DNA of 64,000 nucleotides from Taishania sp965247975. Its GTDB lineage: Bacteria; Bacteroidota; Bacteroidia; Flavobacteriales_D; Crocinitomicaceae. Made by a program: the position numbers and the translations under genes. Each line of letters opens with the position of its first letter. The first letter of the stretch is position 1. Under the pieces are notes generated by a model. It worked only from the letters and a program-made list of their open reading frames with translations, was not told where the DNA came from and did no database searches. The stretch is taken from assembly GCA_965247975.1 (NCBI GenBank), contig OZ252050.1, positions 3,224,001-3,288,000 on the forward strand, written 5' to 3'. Positions 43,616-53,304 of this stretch are shown here, one piece after another.

Positions 43616-43856
43616 TTTTTCTTTTTTCGGCTTTCAGACGTTTTAAATTTTCGTCAAAGTCAAAATTTTCGACGCGTGGACTTTCTAAACCTATTTGAAT
43701 GGCTTTTCTCAACGCAAGTGTTTTGCTTTCTTCATCTTCTAACAATCGTAGTCCTGCGCGAATAACTTCACTCACATTTTTATAGCGTCCTGCAGCTACT
43801 TGGCTACTCACAAAGTGGTCAAAATAATTTCCGAGTGATATGGAAGTGTTTTTCAT
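43608..43856 (-). CDS. ParD-like antitoxin
   Basis: 82 residues from ATG 43856 (MKNTSISLGNYFDHFV). The longer in-frame ORF to 44132 runs through repeat-like DNA and is not credible. VSSQVAAGRYKNVSEVIRAGLRLLEDEE is the ribbon-helix-helix pattern of ParD/CopG antitoxins. The C-terminal tail should wrap the toxin. Antitoxin-first order and overlap are typical of a type II module. Confidence 0.88.
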   Translation of the reverse strand: MKNTSISLGNYFDHFVSSQVAAGRYKNVSEVIRAGLRLLEDEESKTLALRKAIQIGLESPRVENFDFDENLKRLKAEKRKSE

Positions 43857-44120
43857 TTTGTTTAATCTTTTTATAAAGTTACCAAAAATTGGTAAGTATG
43901 CAAATGTTTGAGTCAAATTATTGAGTTTGATTTTTTTGTCCGTCGACTCTTTCATTAGCAAAAAAACTTCTAAGCCTTCAACACATCCAATTCCAAAACG
44001 TAAACAATTATAATTTAGATTTTTAACACAAAGTTTCGCAAGCGGAGTTTCCCTAAGCCGAGTCACCGCCGCCTTCGAGAGCCTCAGGCTTCGGGCACTC
44101 GGTCTCGGCAATCCAAAAAA

Positions 44121-44150
44121 AAAGCCATTCATCTCTCGACAAATGGCTTT
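44121..44150 (-). terminator. Intrinsic terminator
   Basis: AAAGCCATT pairs with AAATGGCTTT around an 11-nt loop, with an A-run on the left that is a T-run on the minus strand. It ends the 806-residue T9SS gene. Between it and 43857 lies a GC-rich GAGAGCCTCAG-type repeat and no gene. Confidence 0.75.
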
Positions 44151-44167
44151 CTAGTAGTTGAAGTTAT

Positions 44168-46588
44168 TTATTTCTTAATCACTCGTTTTGTTACAGTTTG
44201 ACTTCCTGCAGTGATTTCAACAAGGTAAACACCTGTTTTCAAGTCTGTAGTTACGATTGATTGAATCGATGAACCACTTTTTGAAGTAATAAGCTTTCCT
44301 GTCAAATCATAGATGCGAATGGCACTCACGTTTTCATCAGCGCGAATATTTAACACATCTCCAAATGGATTCGGATATACCGAAATTTCCTTTTTCTCTA
44401 GGGTTGCAACACTTACAATAGCATTTATATTAAAAGTAGTGTTTGTAACAATCGCTGGATTAAAATCGAAGAAAATGTGAGCTGTGTTTTCAATCGAAAC
44501 GCCGATATCATTTCCAACATTTTCTTTAATTCTATATGTCAAAGAACCTTGGCTTTCCTCCAAATTTGTTGTGCTGTCTGGCAACCAAATATCTGGGAAA
44601 TTGAATTTGATAACGCCATCGCCCAAATCAATCACTTGAATGTAATGTGTAGCATCCAACAATTCGAAGGTGCTCCAATCTAAATTATCGCTCAAGGTAT
44701 CTAAAATGTAAATGTCTTGTGCTGGCGCTGTTCCAGTATTTTGGAAACGAACACGATAGGTCAATTCATCTTGTACCGATGGTGCAATATACGTTGGATT
44801 ATTCACCATTTTATCGTTTGGATCATAGCTATTGCCAAGTAGCATCAATAAATTGCTTGAGTTATTCGCTGTATTGCAATCTTCGTTATTGCCATTCTCA
44901 ACTATCGATAAAGTATAGATATGTGGCGTTCCGTTAGCTAAACCTCCTGGTACGTTGAAATAAACTACGTCTGACATCCAAAATGATGTGTTTGCAGAAC
45001 TTACGGTCCAAGAAATACTATTTCCAGAAATGGTATATGTTTGATTATTGAACGAAGAAGTAACCGGAGTAACACCCGCTGGATACGTTAATGTGAGCGT
45101 GTAACTTTGAGCTGGCGCTGGACCGTTATTTCCCCATTGTAACTGCACTGAGTTTTGCGTGTTTTGATAGTAACCAATCCATGGTGAAATCGATGTCCAC
45201 AAATCCGTGCATGGTGTGTTGTTTACATTGCAATCAATTGAGAAATAGATGACTTGTGGATTATTACAATCCAAAACCACTGTATAGTTGTTCGTACCAG
45301 TCAACACGTATCCGTTTTGAGCCAACCAATTTGGGTTAACACTAACTATAGCACTAGTTCCACCAAGCTGATTTCCTGAATAATAGAAAATTCCATTTGG
45401 ATCTGTGTAAACTGTCACACTTCCATTCAAACCACTAATAGTAACTGGGGCATTACCAAAACCGCTTTCGTTGTTATCGAGAATTCCATTGTTGTTTTCA
45501 TCACAGAATAACCAACCCGAAACACACTCATTTTCAATAATGTTTGCAGAATCGCAATTGAGCGGGAAATTAAACATTTGTCCATTTAAGTTGCACGAAA
45601 CATTGCTAACCGTATCACCATATTGATAGGTTTGTAAGCCATTTTGACTTAACCAAGAAGAATTAAGCTCAATGTAGGCATCCGTTGCTCCTGCCGAAGA
45701 TCCATAAACCATTGTGTAATATCCATCCACGTTCGTAGTAGTTGTAATCTGCTGACCACCAAAAGTTAAAACAACCTGTGCACCAGAAATATAATCTTCA
45801 CCGTTGTCTACGATTCCATTCTCATTATCATCGCAAAACACTTGACCATAAATACAATTTTGTGTTACATTTGGATCACAACCAAACATCGTTTGCATGG
45901 TGTACGCCATACCTACATTAATTATTTGATTCGTTAAGATCGTTGACAATTGAGAAATTCCATTCGCTTGCAACCACCAAGGAGAAGCGTAAATGGTATA
46001 AGGTCCACCAGTCAAATCATTGGTTGGGGTCATTTGACTATTGACAAGATAAATCTCAACCGTATCGCTTGCGCCTTCAAAGGTAAAAGGAATGTTATCT
46101 AAAATAGATGGAGAAACGCCATTACAATTTAACGTTGAATAAGAGAATATCGAGTTATTGCACAGGTATTCAATTTCTGTAGTTAAAGTTGCTTGCGAAT
46201 TATTGGCAGTATTTGTTGCAACGATAGTAATATAATAAATTCCAATGCTGGAATATGTGTGCTGGAATGTTGGCGTGAAAACCATATTATTTCCTTCCCC
46301 CAACATTTGACCGTAATGCATGGATGTGGATCCATCGCCCCAAGAAACTTGAAACGTTACAAGTGCATCGCTGTAATCGGTTCCAGAAATCGTGATGTCA
46401 ATGTCAGAGTTTGGAGCACCGTAATTTGCTTCTGGAGCAACATTGATCAAAATGGTTGGATCGCAATAATTTTGAATGACAGAATCTGTTAGCGCGTTGA
46501 GCACATAACCTTGTGCTGAAGTAGTAAATGAGCCTAAGAATAGTAGTACCAGGAAACTCATTGTTTTGAAAAAGTTCAATTTATTCAT
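44168..46588 (-). CDS. Secreted T9SS protein with PKD, SdrD-B-like and DUF11-like domains
   Basis: 806 residues. Signal peptide MNKLNFFKTMSFLVLLFLGS. A PKD-like N-terminal domain (VSWGDGSTSMHYG...), then two SdrD-B/Cna-B-like units (YGQVFCDDNENGIVDNGEDY, GWLFCDENNNGILDNNESGF) with calcium-binding-style Asp/Asn loops. A DUF11/DUF7619-like region follows (YDPNDKMVNNP ... LTYRVRFQNTGTAPAQDIYI). The end is a T9SS type A domain (SVYPNPFGDVLNI ... GVYLVEITAGSQTVTKRVIK). Surface-exposed; role unknown. Confidence 0.88.
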   Translation of the reverse strand: MNKLNFFKTMSFLVLLFLGSFTTSAQGYVLNALTDSVIQNYCDPTILINVAPEANYGAPNSDIDITISGTDYSDALVTFQVSWGDGSTSMHYGQMLGEGNNMVFTPTFQHTYSSIGIYYITIVATNTANNSQATLTTEIEYLCNNSIFSYSTLNCNGVSPSILDNIPFTFEGASDTVEIYLVNSQMTPTNDLTGGPYTIYASPWWLQANGISQLSTILTNQIINVGMAYTMQTMFGCDPNVTQNCIYGQVFCDDNENGIVDNGEDYISGAQVVLTFGGQQITTTTNVDGYYTMVYGSSAGATDAYIELNSSWLSQNGLQTYQYGDTVSNVSCNLNGQMFNFPLNCDSANIIENECVSGWLFCDENNNGILDNNESGFGNAPVTISGLNGSVTVYTDPNGIFYYSGNQLGGTSAIVSVNPNWLAQNGYVLTGTNNYTVVLDCNNPQVIYFSIDCNVNNTPCTDLWTSISPWIGYYQNTQNSVQLQWGNNGPAPAQSYTLTLTYPAGVTPVTSSFNNQTYTISGNSISWTVSSANTSFWMSDVVYFNVPGGLANGTPHIYTLSIVENGNNEDCNTANNSSNLLMLLGNSYDPNDKMVNNPTYIAPSVQDELTYRVRFQNTGTAPAQDIYILDTLSDNLDWSTFELLDATHYIQVIDLGDGVIKFNFPDIWLPDSTTNLEESQGSLTYRIKENVGNDIGVSIENTAHIFFDFNPAIVTNTTFNINAIVSVATLEKKEISVYPNPFGDVLNIRADENVSAIRIYDLTGKLITSKSGSSIQSIVTTDLKTGVYLVEITAGSQTVTKRVIKK

Positions 46589-46826
46589 GATTAATAGTGT
46601 TTTACATAGTTAATACACTACAGACGGAAGTTGTTTTGATATGGTTGTTTAGTTGTTTAAAAGTTTCTTGATTTTAGTGTGAGAAACCTAGGTCATTTTA
46701 ATTCTTGTTCTTTTTTTCATTGCCAAAAAAAGGTACTGTTATAAAAACCAAATATTTCTCAAAAATAATTTATTTTTGTTCTAACTAAAGAAGTTTAATT
46801 TCTAAACTATCTTGTGTAGCCTTAGC

Positions 46827-47846
46827 TTAAGTTAAGGCTACTTTTTTATATTCTGGATCATATTCAGTTTCATTTTTCCACAATGTAAAAATTAGAGCTA
46901 ATAACTTTCTTTGTACAGCTACTAATCCAATTTTTTTCGAGACTTTGTTTTGATTAATTCTAAGATATGTTTCTTTCATTTCAGGATTACATCTGCTAGC
47001 GACCATTGATGGAAAATATAAGGTGTTTCTGATATATCTATTTCCTTTTTTAGAGATACTTGTTTTTCCTCGAACCGATGATCCTGATTCTCTTTGAACG
47101 ACATCAAATCCCGCAAAACTGGTTAATTGTTTGATACTATGAAAATGCTCAAAGCACATTGTTTCTGACAATATGGTTACAACGGTCATTAAGCCAATTC
47201 CTTTAATTGTTACTAATCTTAGGATTTTTTTATAAAATGACGTATCCGATTTAATGAGGGTCTCGATTTCTTCTTTACATTTTTCGATTTGCTTTTCAAT
47301 TTGTAAGATAAGACTTTTGTTGCTTTGAAGAATGAATTTTTGGATGTCATGGGAGCAATCTTTACTATGTTTAATGTTCATCAGTGCTGTTCGTTGCTCC
47401 TGTAATTGAACATAATATCGAGTAAGATTTCTTAACTGGAGAACTAATGGAGATGGTGGAATCCAGGCTTTGTGATTTCTCTCTACTCCAAACTGACTTA
47501 GCCATTTTGCATCTAAAGCATCCGTTTTGCTTTTGACATTTAAACTAGAAAAATAATGTCGGGTAGTATTTGGCAAAGCAACATGAACAGTTCGTTTTAA
47601 ATTGAACAAGTGATGAGCTAAAGACTCATAATAAACACCTGTTGCCTCCATTAAGAAAACTACTTCAACATCCTTTTCTAATTCAGATTTTGACCAACGA
47701 CTCAATTGGTTAAAGCCTTTTTTATTATTCGAGAACTCAGCTCCTTTCGAAAACTTAAATTCTCCCGACACATCTCGTTTACATACACATGCGGTAAACG
47801 AATTTTTGGAAACATCAATTCCAACACATTGTTTTAAATAACGCAT
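46827..47846 (-). CDS. IS110-family transposase
   Basis: 339 residues. N-terminal DEDD RuvC-like domain beginning VGIDVSKNSFTACV, with EATGVYYESLA and DALDAKWL. The C-terminal Transposase_20 domain has IKGIGLMTVVTILSE, FAGFDVVQRESGSSVRGK and the Ser-containing KGNRYIRNTLY. IS110 enzymes use an element-encoded bridge RNA to choose target and donor DNA. Length is normal and no frameshift is seen, so the element may be active. Confidence 0.93.
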   Translation of the reverse strand: MRYLKQCVGIDVSKNSFTACVCKRDVSGEFKFSKGAEFSNNKKGFNQLSRWSKSELEKDVEVVFLMEATGVYYESLAHHLFNLKRTVHVALPNTTRHYFSSLNVKSKTDALDAKWLSQFGVERNHKAWIPPSPLVLQLRNLTRYYVQLQEQRTALMNIKHSKDCSHDIQKFILQSNKSLILQIEKQIEKCKEEIETLIKSDTSFYKKILRLVTIKGIGLMTVVTILSETMCFEHFHSIKQLTSFAGFDVVQRESGSSVRGKTSISKKGNRYIRNTLYFPSMVASRCNPEMKETYLRINQNKVSKKIGLVAVQRKLLALIFTLWKNETEYDPEYKKVALT

Positions 47847-48022
47847 AACTCTAATTTTACAGGTATGACTGAATTCCCCTTCCGTCTATTCTTTTGTTTT
47901 ATCCAAGCTCGAATAAATCGGCCTTAAGTACTGTCCAGACTCTTGAGAAAAAACGTGTGTGGATCAATCTTTTTTACGATATAACAAGAATGTTTACCTA
48001 AACCAAAACTCTCTCACACACG
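47847..48022 (-). ncRNA. Candidate IS110 bridge RNA region
   Basis: About 175 nt of non-coding DNA lies directly upstream of the transposase, where IS110-group elements encode the bridge RNA. On the minus strand CGTGTGTG (48015-48022) can pair with CACACACG (47954-47961), enclosing 53 nt, and further small stems are possible. The loop-to-target matches that would prove a bridge RNA need the element's flanks. Confidence 0.4.
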
Positions 48023-48104
48023 ATAGTCAGTACACTTTGTTTAACAACAATGTACGAACCATTTATTAAATTTGATGTAAATATAAAAGAACCAAAAAAG
48101 TCTA

Positions 48105-48271
48105 GTCCAAATTTAAGCCGTTCGGAGAAAATTCTTGAATGGACCGATGTGTCAAAAGTAGTGCATTGCTGAAGCAATACAAACCCTTCCATTCAAAAAG
48201 AATGGTCGGGCCTTTTGACATCGGATTACCATTCAATTATTTTCTTTCTCCTCACTTCTCTAAATTTGGAC
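48105..48271. repeat. 167-bp nested palindromic element
   Basis: GTCCAAATTTA (48105-48115) and TAAATTTGGAC (48261-48271) form the base. TGAATGG/CCATTCA and CCGATGT-g-TCAAAAG/CTTTTGACATCGG form the next stems. Two hairpins sit at the tip: ATTGC-tgaa-GCAAT and CCATTC-aaaaa-GAATGG. This looks like a small non-autonomous element or structured RNA/DNA target next to the IS110. The rest of 48272-48439 is AT-rich and empty. Confidence 0.7.
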
Positions 48272-48439
48272 GGTTAGTGACTCGACTCAAGATTTTATAA
48301 AATCAGAAGTTGAAGAACATCTAATTTAGGAATTAAAATATATTTATAGTCATGTGAAGTGAAAGCAAAATTGTTTTTTTGTGATATTAGGTGATAAAAT
48401 TAAATAGATGATTTCTGGGTTAGTTTAATTTCAATAAAT

Positions 48440-49678
48440 TCACTCCTTCAAATCAAACACCAACTCATTGAAATTTTCTTCAATAAAATATTCGTTTGAA
48501 ATATTGAGCAATTCGGAGGCTGTTAATTTGTCGATTTCAGCATAAATATCCGAAATCGTATCAATTTGATTGAACATCAACAAACTTTTACCCAAACCAA
48601 GCATCAATCCAGAATTCCCATCAAGCGATAAAGCAATGTGACCTTTCAATTGTTCTTTGGATCGGTTGAGTTGCAAAATGCCCATTTTTTTCTCTCGCAA
48701 AAGCTTGAGTTCCTTTCGAACTAAATTCAGTGATTTTCCGACGTTTTTCTTATCTGTTCCTAGATAAATTGTCCAAAATCCTACATCCATATAAGGTGTA
48801 TAATTTGCTTCGACGCTGTACGAATAACCGTATTTCTCACGAATGGAAAGCGTTAACCGCGAATTTAAAGCAGGACCACCTAAAATATTTGTGAGCAAGG
48901 TCATGCCGCGACGCGATTCATGATTGTAGCCTGGAGCCAATCCACCAACCAAGGCATGAACCTGATAATTAGCTACTTTTTCTATTTTCTTGAATTGATG
49001 TTTTCCATCAAAATCTATCAATTCATTTGGTTTTTGTGTTGTTCCGATGGTGCCAAAATATTGTTCCACCATTTTTTGAATACGTGGCAAAGATTGGTCG
49101 CCGACATACGATAAAACCATGTTTCCGGCAGTAAAATAGCGTGCAACATAATTCATCAACGTTTCACGCGAAAAACTGCGAACGGTTTCTTGCGTACCTA
49201 AAATATTACCTCCCAGCGGGTGACCTGCAAAAAGCAAGGCTTCAAAATCATCAAAAATGCGGTCGCTTGGAGAATCCAAATAGGAATTTATTTCGTCCAA
49301 AACCACTTCCTTTTCCTTCTCTATTTCCTTTTCTGGAAAAACAGAATTCTGAGTGATATCGGCCAATAATTCAATCGCTCGATTCGTATGTTGATTGGTG
49401 AATGAGGCGTAAAAACAAATTTCTTCCTTGGTTGTGTATGCATTCAACTCACCTCCTACAGAATCCAAGCGCGAAAGTACGTGAAACGCTCTCCGTTTTT
49501 TGGTTCCTTTGAAAATTGAATGTTCCAAGAAATGAGCAATTCCCTCCTCTTCCGATTGTTCGTAGCGCGAACCCGCCAAAATGGTGACACCAAAATGACC
49601 GACAACCGTTGGTTTGTGCAAATAAACTAATCGTAATCCGTTTGAAAATTCAACGGTTTGAGGATGAATATCAAACAT
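48440..49678 (-). CDS. M16-family zinc peptidase (processing-peptidase-like)
   Basis: 412 residues. The inverted zinc motif H-x-x-E-H appears in AHFLEHSIFKGT (~48), with the distal Glu in the EKEKEVVLDEINSY region (~120-130). The C-terminal M16 domain (GGLAPGYNHESRRGMTLLTN ... LGGPALNSRLTLSIREKYGY) is complete. These peptidases degrade or process short peptides, often as part of heterodimers. It lies 3 bp downstream of pdxH on the same strand. Confidence 0.92.
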   Translation of the reverse strand: MFDIHPQTVEFSNGLRLVYLHKPTVVGHFGVTILAGSRYEQSEEEGIAHFLEHSIFKGTKKRRAFHVLSRLDSVGGELNAYTTKEEICFYASFTNQHTNRAIELLADITQNSVFPEKEIEKEKEVVLDEINSYLDSPSDRIFDDFEALLFAGHPLGGNILGTQETVRSFSRETLMNYVARYFTAGNMVLSYVGDQSLPRIQKMVEQYFGTIGTTQKPNELIDFDGKHQFKKIEKVANYQVHALVGGLAPGYNHESRRGMTLLTNILGGPALNSRLTLSIREKYGYSYSVEANYTPYMDVGFWTIYLGTDKKNVGKSLNLVRKELKLLREKKMGILQLNRSKEQLKGHIALSLDGNSGLMLGLGKSLLMFNQIDTISDIYAEIDKLTASELLNISNEYFIEENFNELVFDLKE

Positions 49679-49680
49679 AA

Positions 49681-50325
49681 TTAAGGATTAAGTCGGTAGA
49701 TTTTCCAGGTATCTTGTTGTTTTTCAAAAACAATTCGGTCGTGTAAACGTGATGGTCTGCCTTGCCAAAATTCGAAACGCACAGCTTTCACTAAAAATCC
49801 ACCCCAATGCGGTGGTCTTGGCACTTCATTCGGAAATTTCAAATCATATTCTTTGACGCGATTTTCCAATTCATCACGTGAGCTGAGTATTTCACTTTGG
49901 TGCGAAGCCCAAGCGCCGAGTTTGCTTCCTCGCGGACGAGCCTCAAAATACGCATCACTTAATTCAGCAGGAATTTTTTCAGCTATTCCAGAAATGCTAA
50001 TTTGTCGCTCCAAACCAGGCCAAAAAAGAAGTCCATGTATTTTTTCATGTGCAACTATAGCTTTGCCTTTTGCGCTGTGATAGTTGGTGTAAAAAATAAA
50101 TCCTTCCTCCACCAATTCACGCAAATAGACTATTCTGGCATGCGGAAATTCGTCCAAACCAAGCGTTGAAATGGAAATGGCATTTGGTTCGCTGACCCCT
50201 TTTTCTGTGGCTTCCCGCAACCAAGTCGCCAATAAATCCATCGGATTATTTCCATAGTGATCTTCGAGTTTGCCTGCATCAAATTGATGGTGGTCATTTC
50301 TCAAAATATCCAAAAAATCATCCAT
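49681..50325 (-). CDS. pdxH: Pyridoxamine 5'-phosphate oxidase
   Basis: 214 residues, the usual size. FMN-dependent oxidation of pyridoxamine/pyridoxine phosphate to pyridoxal phosphate. Signatures: NAISISTLGLDEFPHARIVY, FIFYTNYHSAKGKAI, RPRGSKLGAWASHQSEILSS and WGGFLVKAVRFEFWQGRPSR with RLHDRIVF. First gene of, or embedded in, a pdxH-M16 operon following the DUF4494 gene. Confidence 0.96.
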   Translation of the reverse strand: MDDFLDILRNDHHQFDAGKLEDHYGNNPMDLLATWLREATEKGVSEPNAISISTLGLDEFPHARIVYLRELVEEGFIFYTNYHSAKGKAIVAHEKIHGLLFWPGLERQISISGIAEKIPAELSDAYFEARPRGSKLGAWASHQSEILSSRDELENRVKEYDLKFPNEVPRPPHWGGFLVKAVRFEFWQGRPSRLHDRIVFEKQQDTWKIYRLNP

Positions 50326-50355
50326 AATTTATTTTATTCGCTTAAAAGTGGCGCT

Positions 50356-50970
50356 TTATTCTTCTGTGTAATTGTCTTCGATTTCGCTTTCTTCCTCGTC
50401 TAAGTCTTCCTCCAATTCGTCTTCGATTTCTTCGTCCAAATCTTCATCTACATCAGACCCTGGTGCACTAAACACTGCTCCTTTTGTTGCTCTCGCAGCT
50501 TCAAATTCTTCTACTGATTGACGGGAAATTTCACGATCCAAATTTTCAGCTGGCGGAAAAATCTCCACGATTGGCGAAACAATGATGGAAGGAATTAAGA
50601 AATCAACCATCAACGTAGATAATGATTCTTTGATTCGATCGTAAGCATCTTTAACCGAATGCGCTGAAACCAAGAAATTCTGAGATACTTTTTTCGTTTT
50701 TTCTGAATCGCCATCTTCGCGTTCGTAGGTTACTTTACATCTGTACCAAACATCTGCATCGTCATAGGCAAAAATATCGTGAATTTCGGTTCTTGAAATT
50801 CCAACCACATCAAATTCTCCTTTGATCACAGTACCTAACTCTTCGTAAATGCGTGCTTCTGCGTCTGTAAAGGTCATGGCAGCCAATAAATAAGGCTCCG
50901 AAACACGTTTAAAACTCCCGTTTTCTAATTGTTTTGTATATCGTACTTTGACAGTAAACCAGTTATTCAT
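50356..50970 (-). CDS. DUF4494 protein with acidic tail
   Basis: 204 residues. The first ~150 residues match DUF4494 (WFTVKVRYTKQLENGSFKRV ... YLLAAMTFTDAEARIYEEL), a Bacteroidota family of unknown role. The last 40 residues are almost all Glu/Asp (DVDEDLDEEIEDELEEDLDE). Probably co-transcribed with pdxH 30 bp downstream. Confidence 0.88.
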   Translation of the reverse strand: MNNWFTVKVRYTKQLENGSFKRVSEPYLLAAMTFTDAEARIYEELGTVIKGEFDVVGISRTEIHDIFAYDDADVWYRCKVTYEREDGDSEKTKKVSQNFLVSAHSVKDAYDRIKESLSTLMVDFLIPSIIVSPIVEIFPPAENLDREISRQSVEEFEAARATKGAVFSAPGSDVDEDLDEEIEDELEEDLDEEESEIEDNYTEE

Positions 50971-51150
50971 TTTTCAAAAATTTAGACGGTAAAGTTAAGG
51001 TAATTTCCTGTTTCTATTTCGAAATGTTATTCACAAAAAGGCATAATTTAAGCTTGGAAAAAAATAGGTGAATGAGAATCTCCATCTAAGCTCTGAAAAA
51101 GCGAAATCTATCCACAGGCGGCAGCGGTCCGACGTGACGAATACATTTTT

Positions 51151-51273
51151 GCCACGGATGCACGGATATAATTACACCAGTTTAAAAAGCGAGCACAAAA
51201 GGATGTCACCGATATTTTCGATAAATCGAAAATTTACAGATCTTTTTTTACTTTTTATCCGTGCATCCGTGGC
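51151..51273. repeat. 18-bp perfect inverted repeat (GCCACGGATGCACGGATA)
   Basis: GCCACGGATGCACGGATA (51151-51168) and its exact complement (51256-51273) flank 87 bp. The spacer contains an ATTTTCGAT-AA-ATCGAAAAT hairpin. It is an intergenic repeat of the type often dispersed in genomes; the surrounding gap 50971-51333 has no gene. Confidence 0.75.
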
Positions 51274-51333
51274 AACACCTTTTTTATCTTAACCGTGGCG
51301 TTACAGCTTAAAATACTCTTTAACAAAGAATAT

Positions 51334-51999
51334 TTAATTCACATGATAATCCGAAAACTGCTGTTCGTCGGCGAAGTAAAAAATCATTACTTGGCATGTA
51401 TCCGTCAAGAAATCAATTTTTCCAATTTCAAATCGGTTGATAGCAAGGCCCGTGCGCGCTTCCAAATCTGCCTTCATTTCGTCATAAAACTCAGGACGAA
51501 TCAAATGAATTTTTTCGTAAATGATCGTTTTGCGGGTTTCGTGTTTAAGTAACCATAAATTCTCAAGTCCATAAACAAGCACCACAACTACCGTGTTGAT
51601 TATCAACATTTCAACAAACGAAATTTGTTTTGACGCCAAGGAATTTAGTACGGAAAGACCAATGACAACGAACAAATACGTCATTTCCTTGATTTCGATG
51701 GTGTCCGTGCGGTAGCGAATGATTCCAAAAATGGCAAACAAACCAAGTCCCATCCCTGTACCGATTTCCATTTTCTTCAATCCAAAGCAGAGCAAAAAGG
51801 TAATGACACCAATCAGCATGTAGGTGAAAAGGTAATCTTTCCGTTTGGTTTTAGGGTAATAGAGAAAACGAACAACAATCGTTAAGAAAAAGAGATTCAC
51901 ACATAAGCGAAAAACGAGTTTAAATACGTCGTCATCGTACCACTTGAGCTCAAATAATTGTGAGAAGAAATCTGTTTGGAGAATAAAATCAGGCAACAT
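51334..51999 (-). CDS. DUF4956 membrane protein
   Basis: 221 residues with four predicted transmembrane helices between ~30 and ~145 (LCVNLFFLTIVVRFLYY, FTYMLIGVITFLLCFG, GLGLFAIFGIIRYRTDTIEI, MLIINTVVVVLVYGLE) and a cytoplasmic C-terminal domain. GLFAIFGIIRYRTDTIEIKE is the DUF4956 signature. It overlaps the upstream VTC gene by 11 bp, a pairing seen in many bacteria and suggestive of polyphosphate-linked membrane function. Confidence 0.88.
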   Translation of the reverse strand: MLPDFILQTDFFSQLFELKWYDDDVFKLVFRLCVNLFFLTIVVRFLYYPKTKRKDYLFTYMLIGVITFLLCFGLKKMEIGTGMGLGLFAIFGIIRYRTDTIEIKEMTYLFVVIGLSVLNSLASKQISFVEMLIINTVVVVLVYGLENLWLLKHETRKTIIYEKIHLIRPEFYDEMKADLEARTGLAINRFEIGKIDFLTDTCQVMIFYFADEQQFSDYHVN

Positions 52000-52753
52000 T
52001 GTCGTTTATTTTTTTTAGCGTTAATAATTTCTTTTTGAATCGATTGTATTTTAAATTCTCGGTTCCATGAATTTCGATGGCACCAATACAGTATTTACTT
52101 AAGCGGTAAGGCCGAATCGCTAACTCTTTCATCACTTTGAAAAAAGCCGTACTTCGATTCACTTTCTCTTGTTTCAACTCGGCGATTATAAGTTTGTCAA
52201 AAACTTGAACCTCTTCCTTCCATTCGAATGTCAAATTAAAATCGAGGGTCAAACGTTCTTGGTTTTTAACGCTCACTAAAGTAATACGGTTGAAAGAATT
52301 CCACAAACTTGCTTTCAAATTCTTTGCTTCTTTCATTTCGCCAAGAATAAATTGAATCTGTTGTGCATCCAAGTCGTCTTGAAAACCTTTCGCCGAAATC
52401 CGACTTTTACTCGTACGCCCCTTGAATTTGTGTTTGATTTCCAAAAAATGCAAGTTCGATTCTACGTACTCACGCACCCGAATTTTAAATCGGCTCATTT
52501 TTCCTTTGTGATGATCGTGGAACAAAGAAAATGCTTCATCATCGTAATACAAACTTCGGTAAGATGGAGTTCTCGTTCCTTCAATTTCAAAAACACGGTA
52601 ATCGTCTTTTATTTTGCGGAGAATGCTGTCCAATTTGTTTGCAGGAAATGCAAATTTAGTATCCACACGATTCATCAGTTTCACACTGTCCATTTCAGCC
52701 AACGTAATTGGGGTGAATTGTTGAATTGTTTGGAGAAAATCTAGTTCTTGCAT
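51989..52753 (-). CDS. VTC-domain (polyphosphate polymerase-like) protein
   Basis: 254 residues. A tunnel-fold CYTH/VTC domain: LMNRVDTKFAFPANKL, SLYYDDEAFSLFHDH, KIRVREYVES, FLEIKHKFKGRTSKSR and CIGAIEIHG. These basic and acidic residues match the VTC4-type polyphosphate polymerase core that uses ATP and Mn2+. Bacterial members are not all proven polymerases. Translationally coupled to the DUF4956 gene. Confidence 0.88.
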   Translation of the reverse strand: MQELDFLQTIQQFTPITLAEMDSVKLMNRVDTKFAFPANKLDSILRKIKDDYRVFEIEGTRTPSYRSLYYDDEAFSLFHDHHKGKMSRFKIRVREYVESNLHFLEIKHKFKGRTSKSRISAKGFQDDLDAQQIQFILGEMKEAKNLKASLWNSFNRITLVSVKNQERLTLDFNLTFEWKEEVQVFDKLIIAELKQEKVNRSTAFFKVMKELAIRPYRLSKYCIGAIEIHGTENLKYNRFKKKLLTLKKINDNVA

Positions 52754-53304
52754 TCACCCAAAGTTAAAATTAAATTTCATTAGAATTAAAAAATTGTTAA
52801 ATAACGCTTTAAATGATGGAATTTTCCATGTATACAGGGATCCAAGATTTAAGACCAAATATATAGAATGGTTAGACTACCACCGCAATAATTTCCTTCT
52901 ATTTGAAGATTTGAAACGTGGGATAATTTTATTTTTAGGTGCTGGTTACAAAACTAAATTATCCCAAAAAACATAAACTCATAAACCCAAAATTTCGATT
53001 TGCATTGGAAAGTCAAGGCATACCAATCCCAGTCGACTCTTTATAGAACGCGAGTACTTTAAAAAAAGATACAATTTTTAAGTGAATTTTAAGACGAAAT
53101 GAAGCTTTTTAAAATTCAAAACTAGGTGGTTTGATGATTTTGGGCGAGATTGGGCTTTGGATGGTCTGTTTTGCGTTTTTGGAACAGGTTTGAACATGAC
53201 ACAAAACACATATTTCACTGATTATCAATCACCTTATTCGTTTCTTAACGGCTACTGGATATCCAACTCAACGACCTAATTACTACCTTATTCAGGACCT
53301 AAAT
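52754..53304. other. 550-bp gap, no credible gene
   Basis: AT-rich DNA. A 60-codon ORF at 52794-52976 (+) has no detectable family features and overlaps nothing; I consider it chance. No clear terminator or repeat was seen. Confidence 0.5.

Larger units (their letters stand above)
46827..48022 (-). mobile_element. IS110-family insertion sequence (ends not determined)
   Basis: The transposase plus its 5' non-coding segment. IS110 elements lack long terminal inverted repeats, so ends cannot be set without comparison to an empty site; the limits given are a minimum. Left of the transposase, 46589-46826 is AT-rich without an ORF and may contain the other end. Confidence 0.6.

Noticed and set aside
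43857..44132. N-terminal extension of the ParD-like antitoxin
   Set aside because: The extra residues come from GC-rich intergenic repeat DNA; the family-like start is at 43856.
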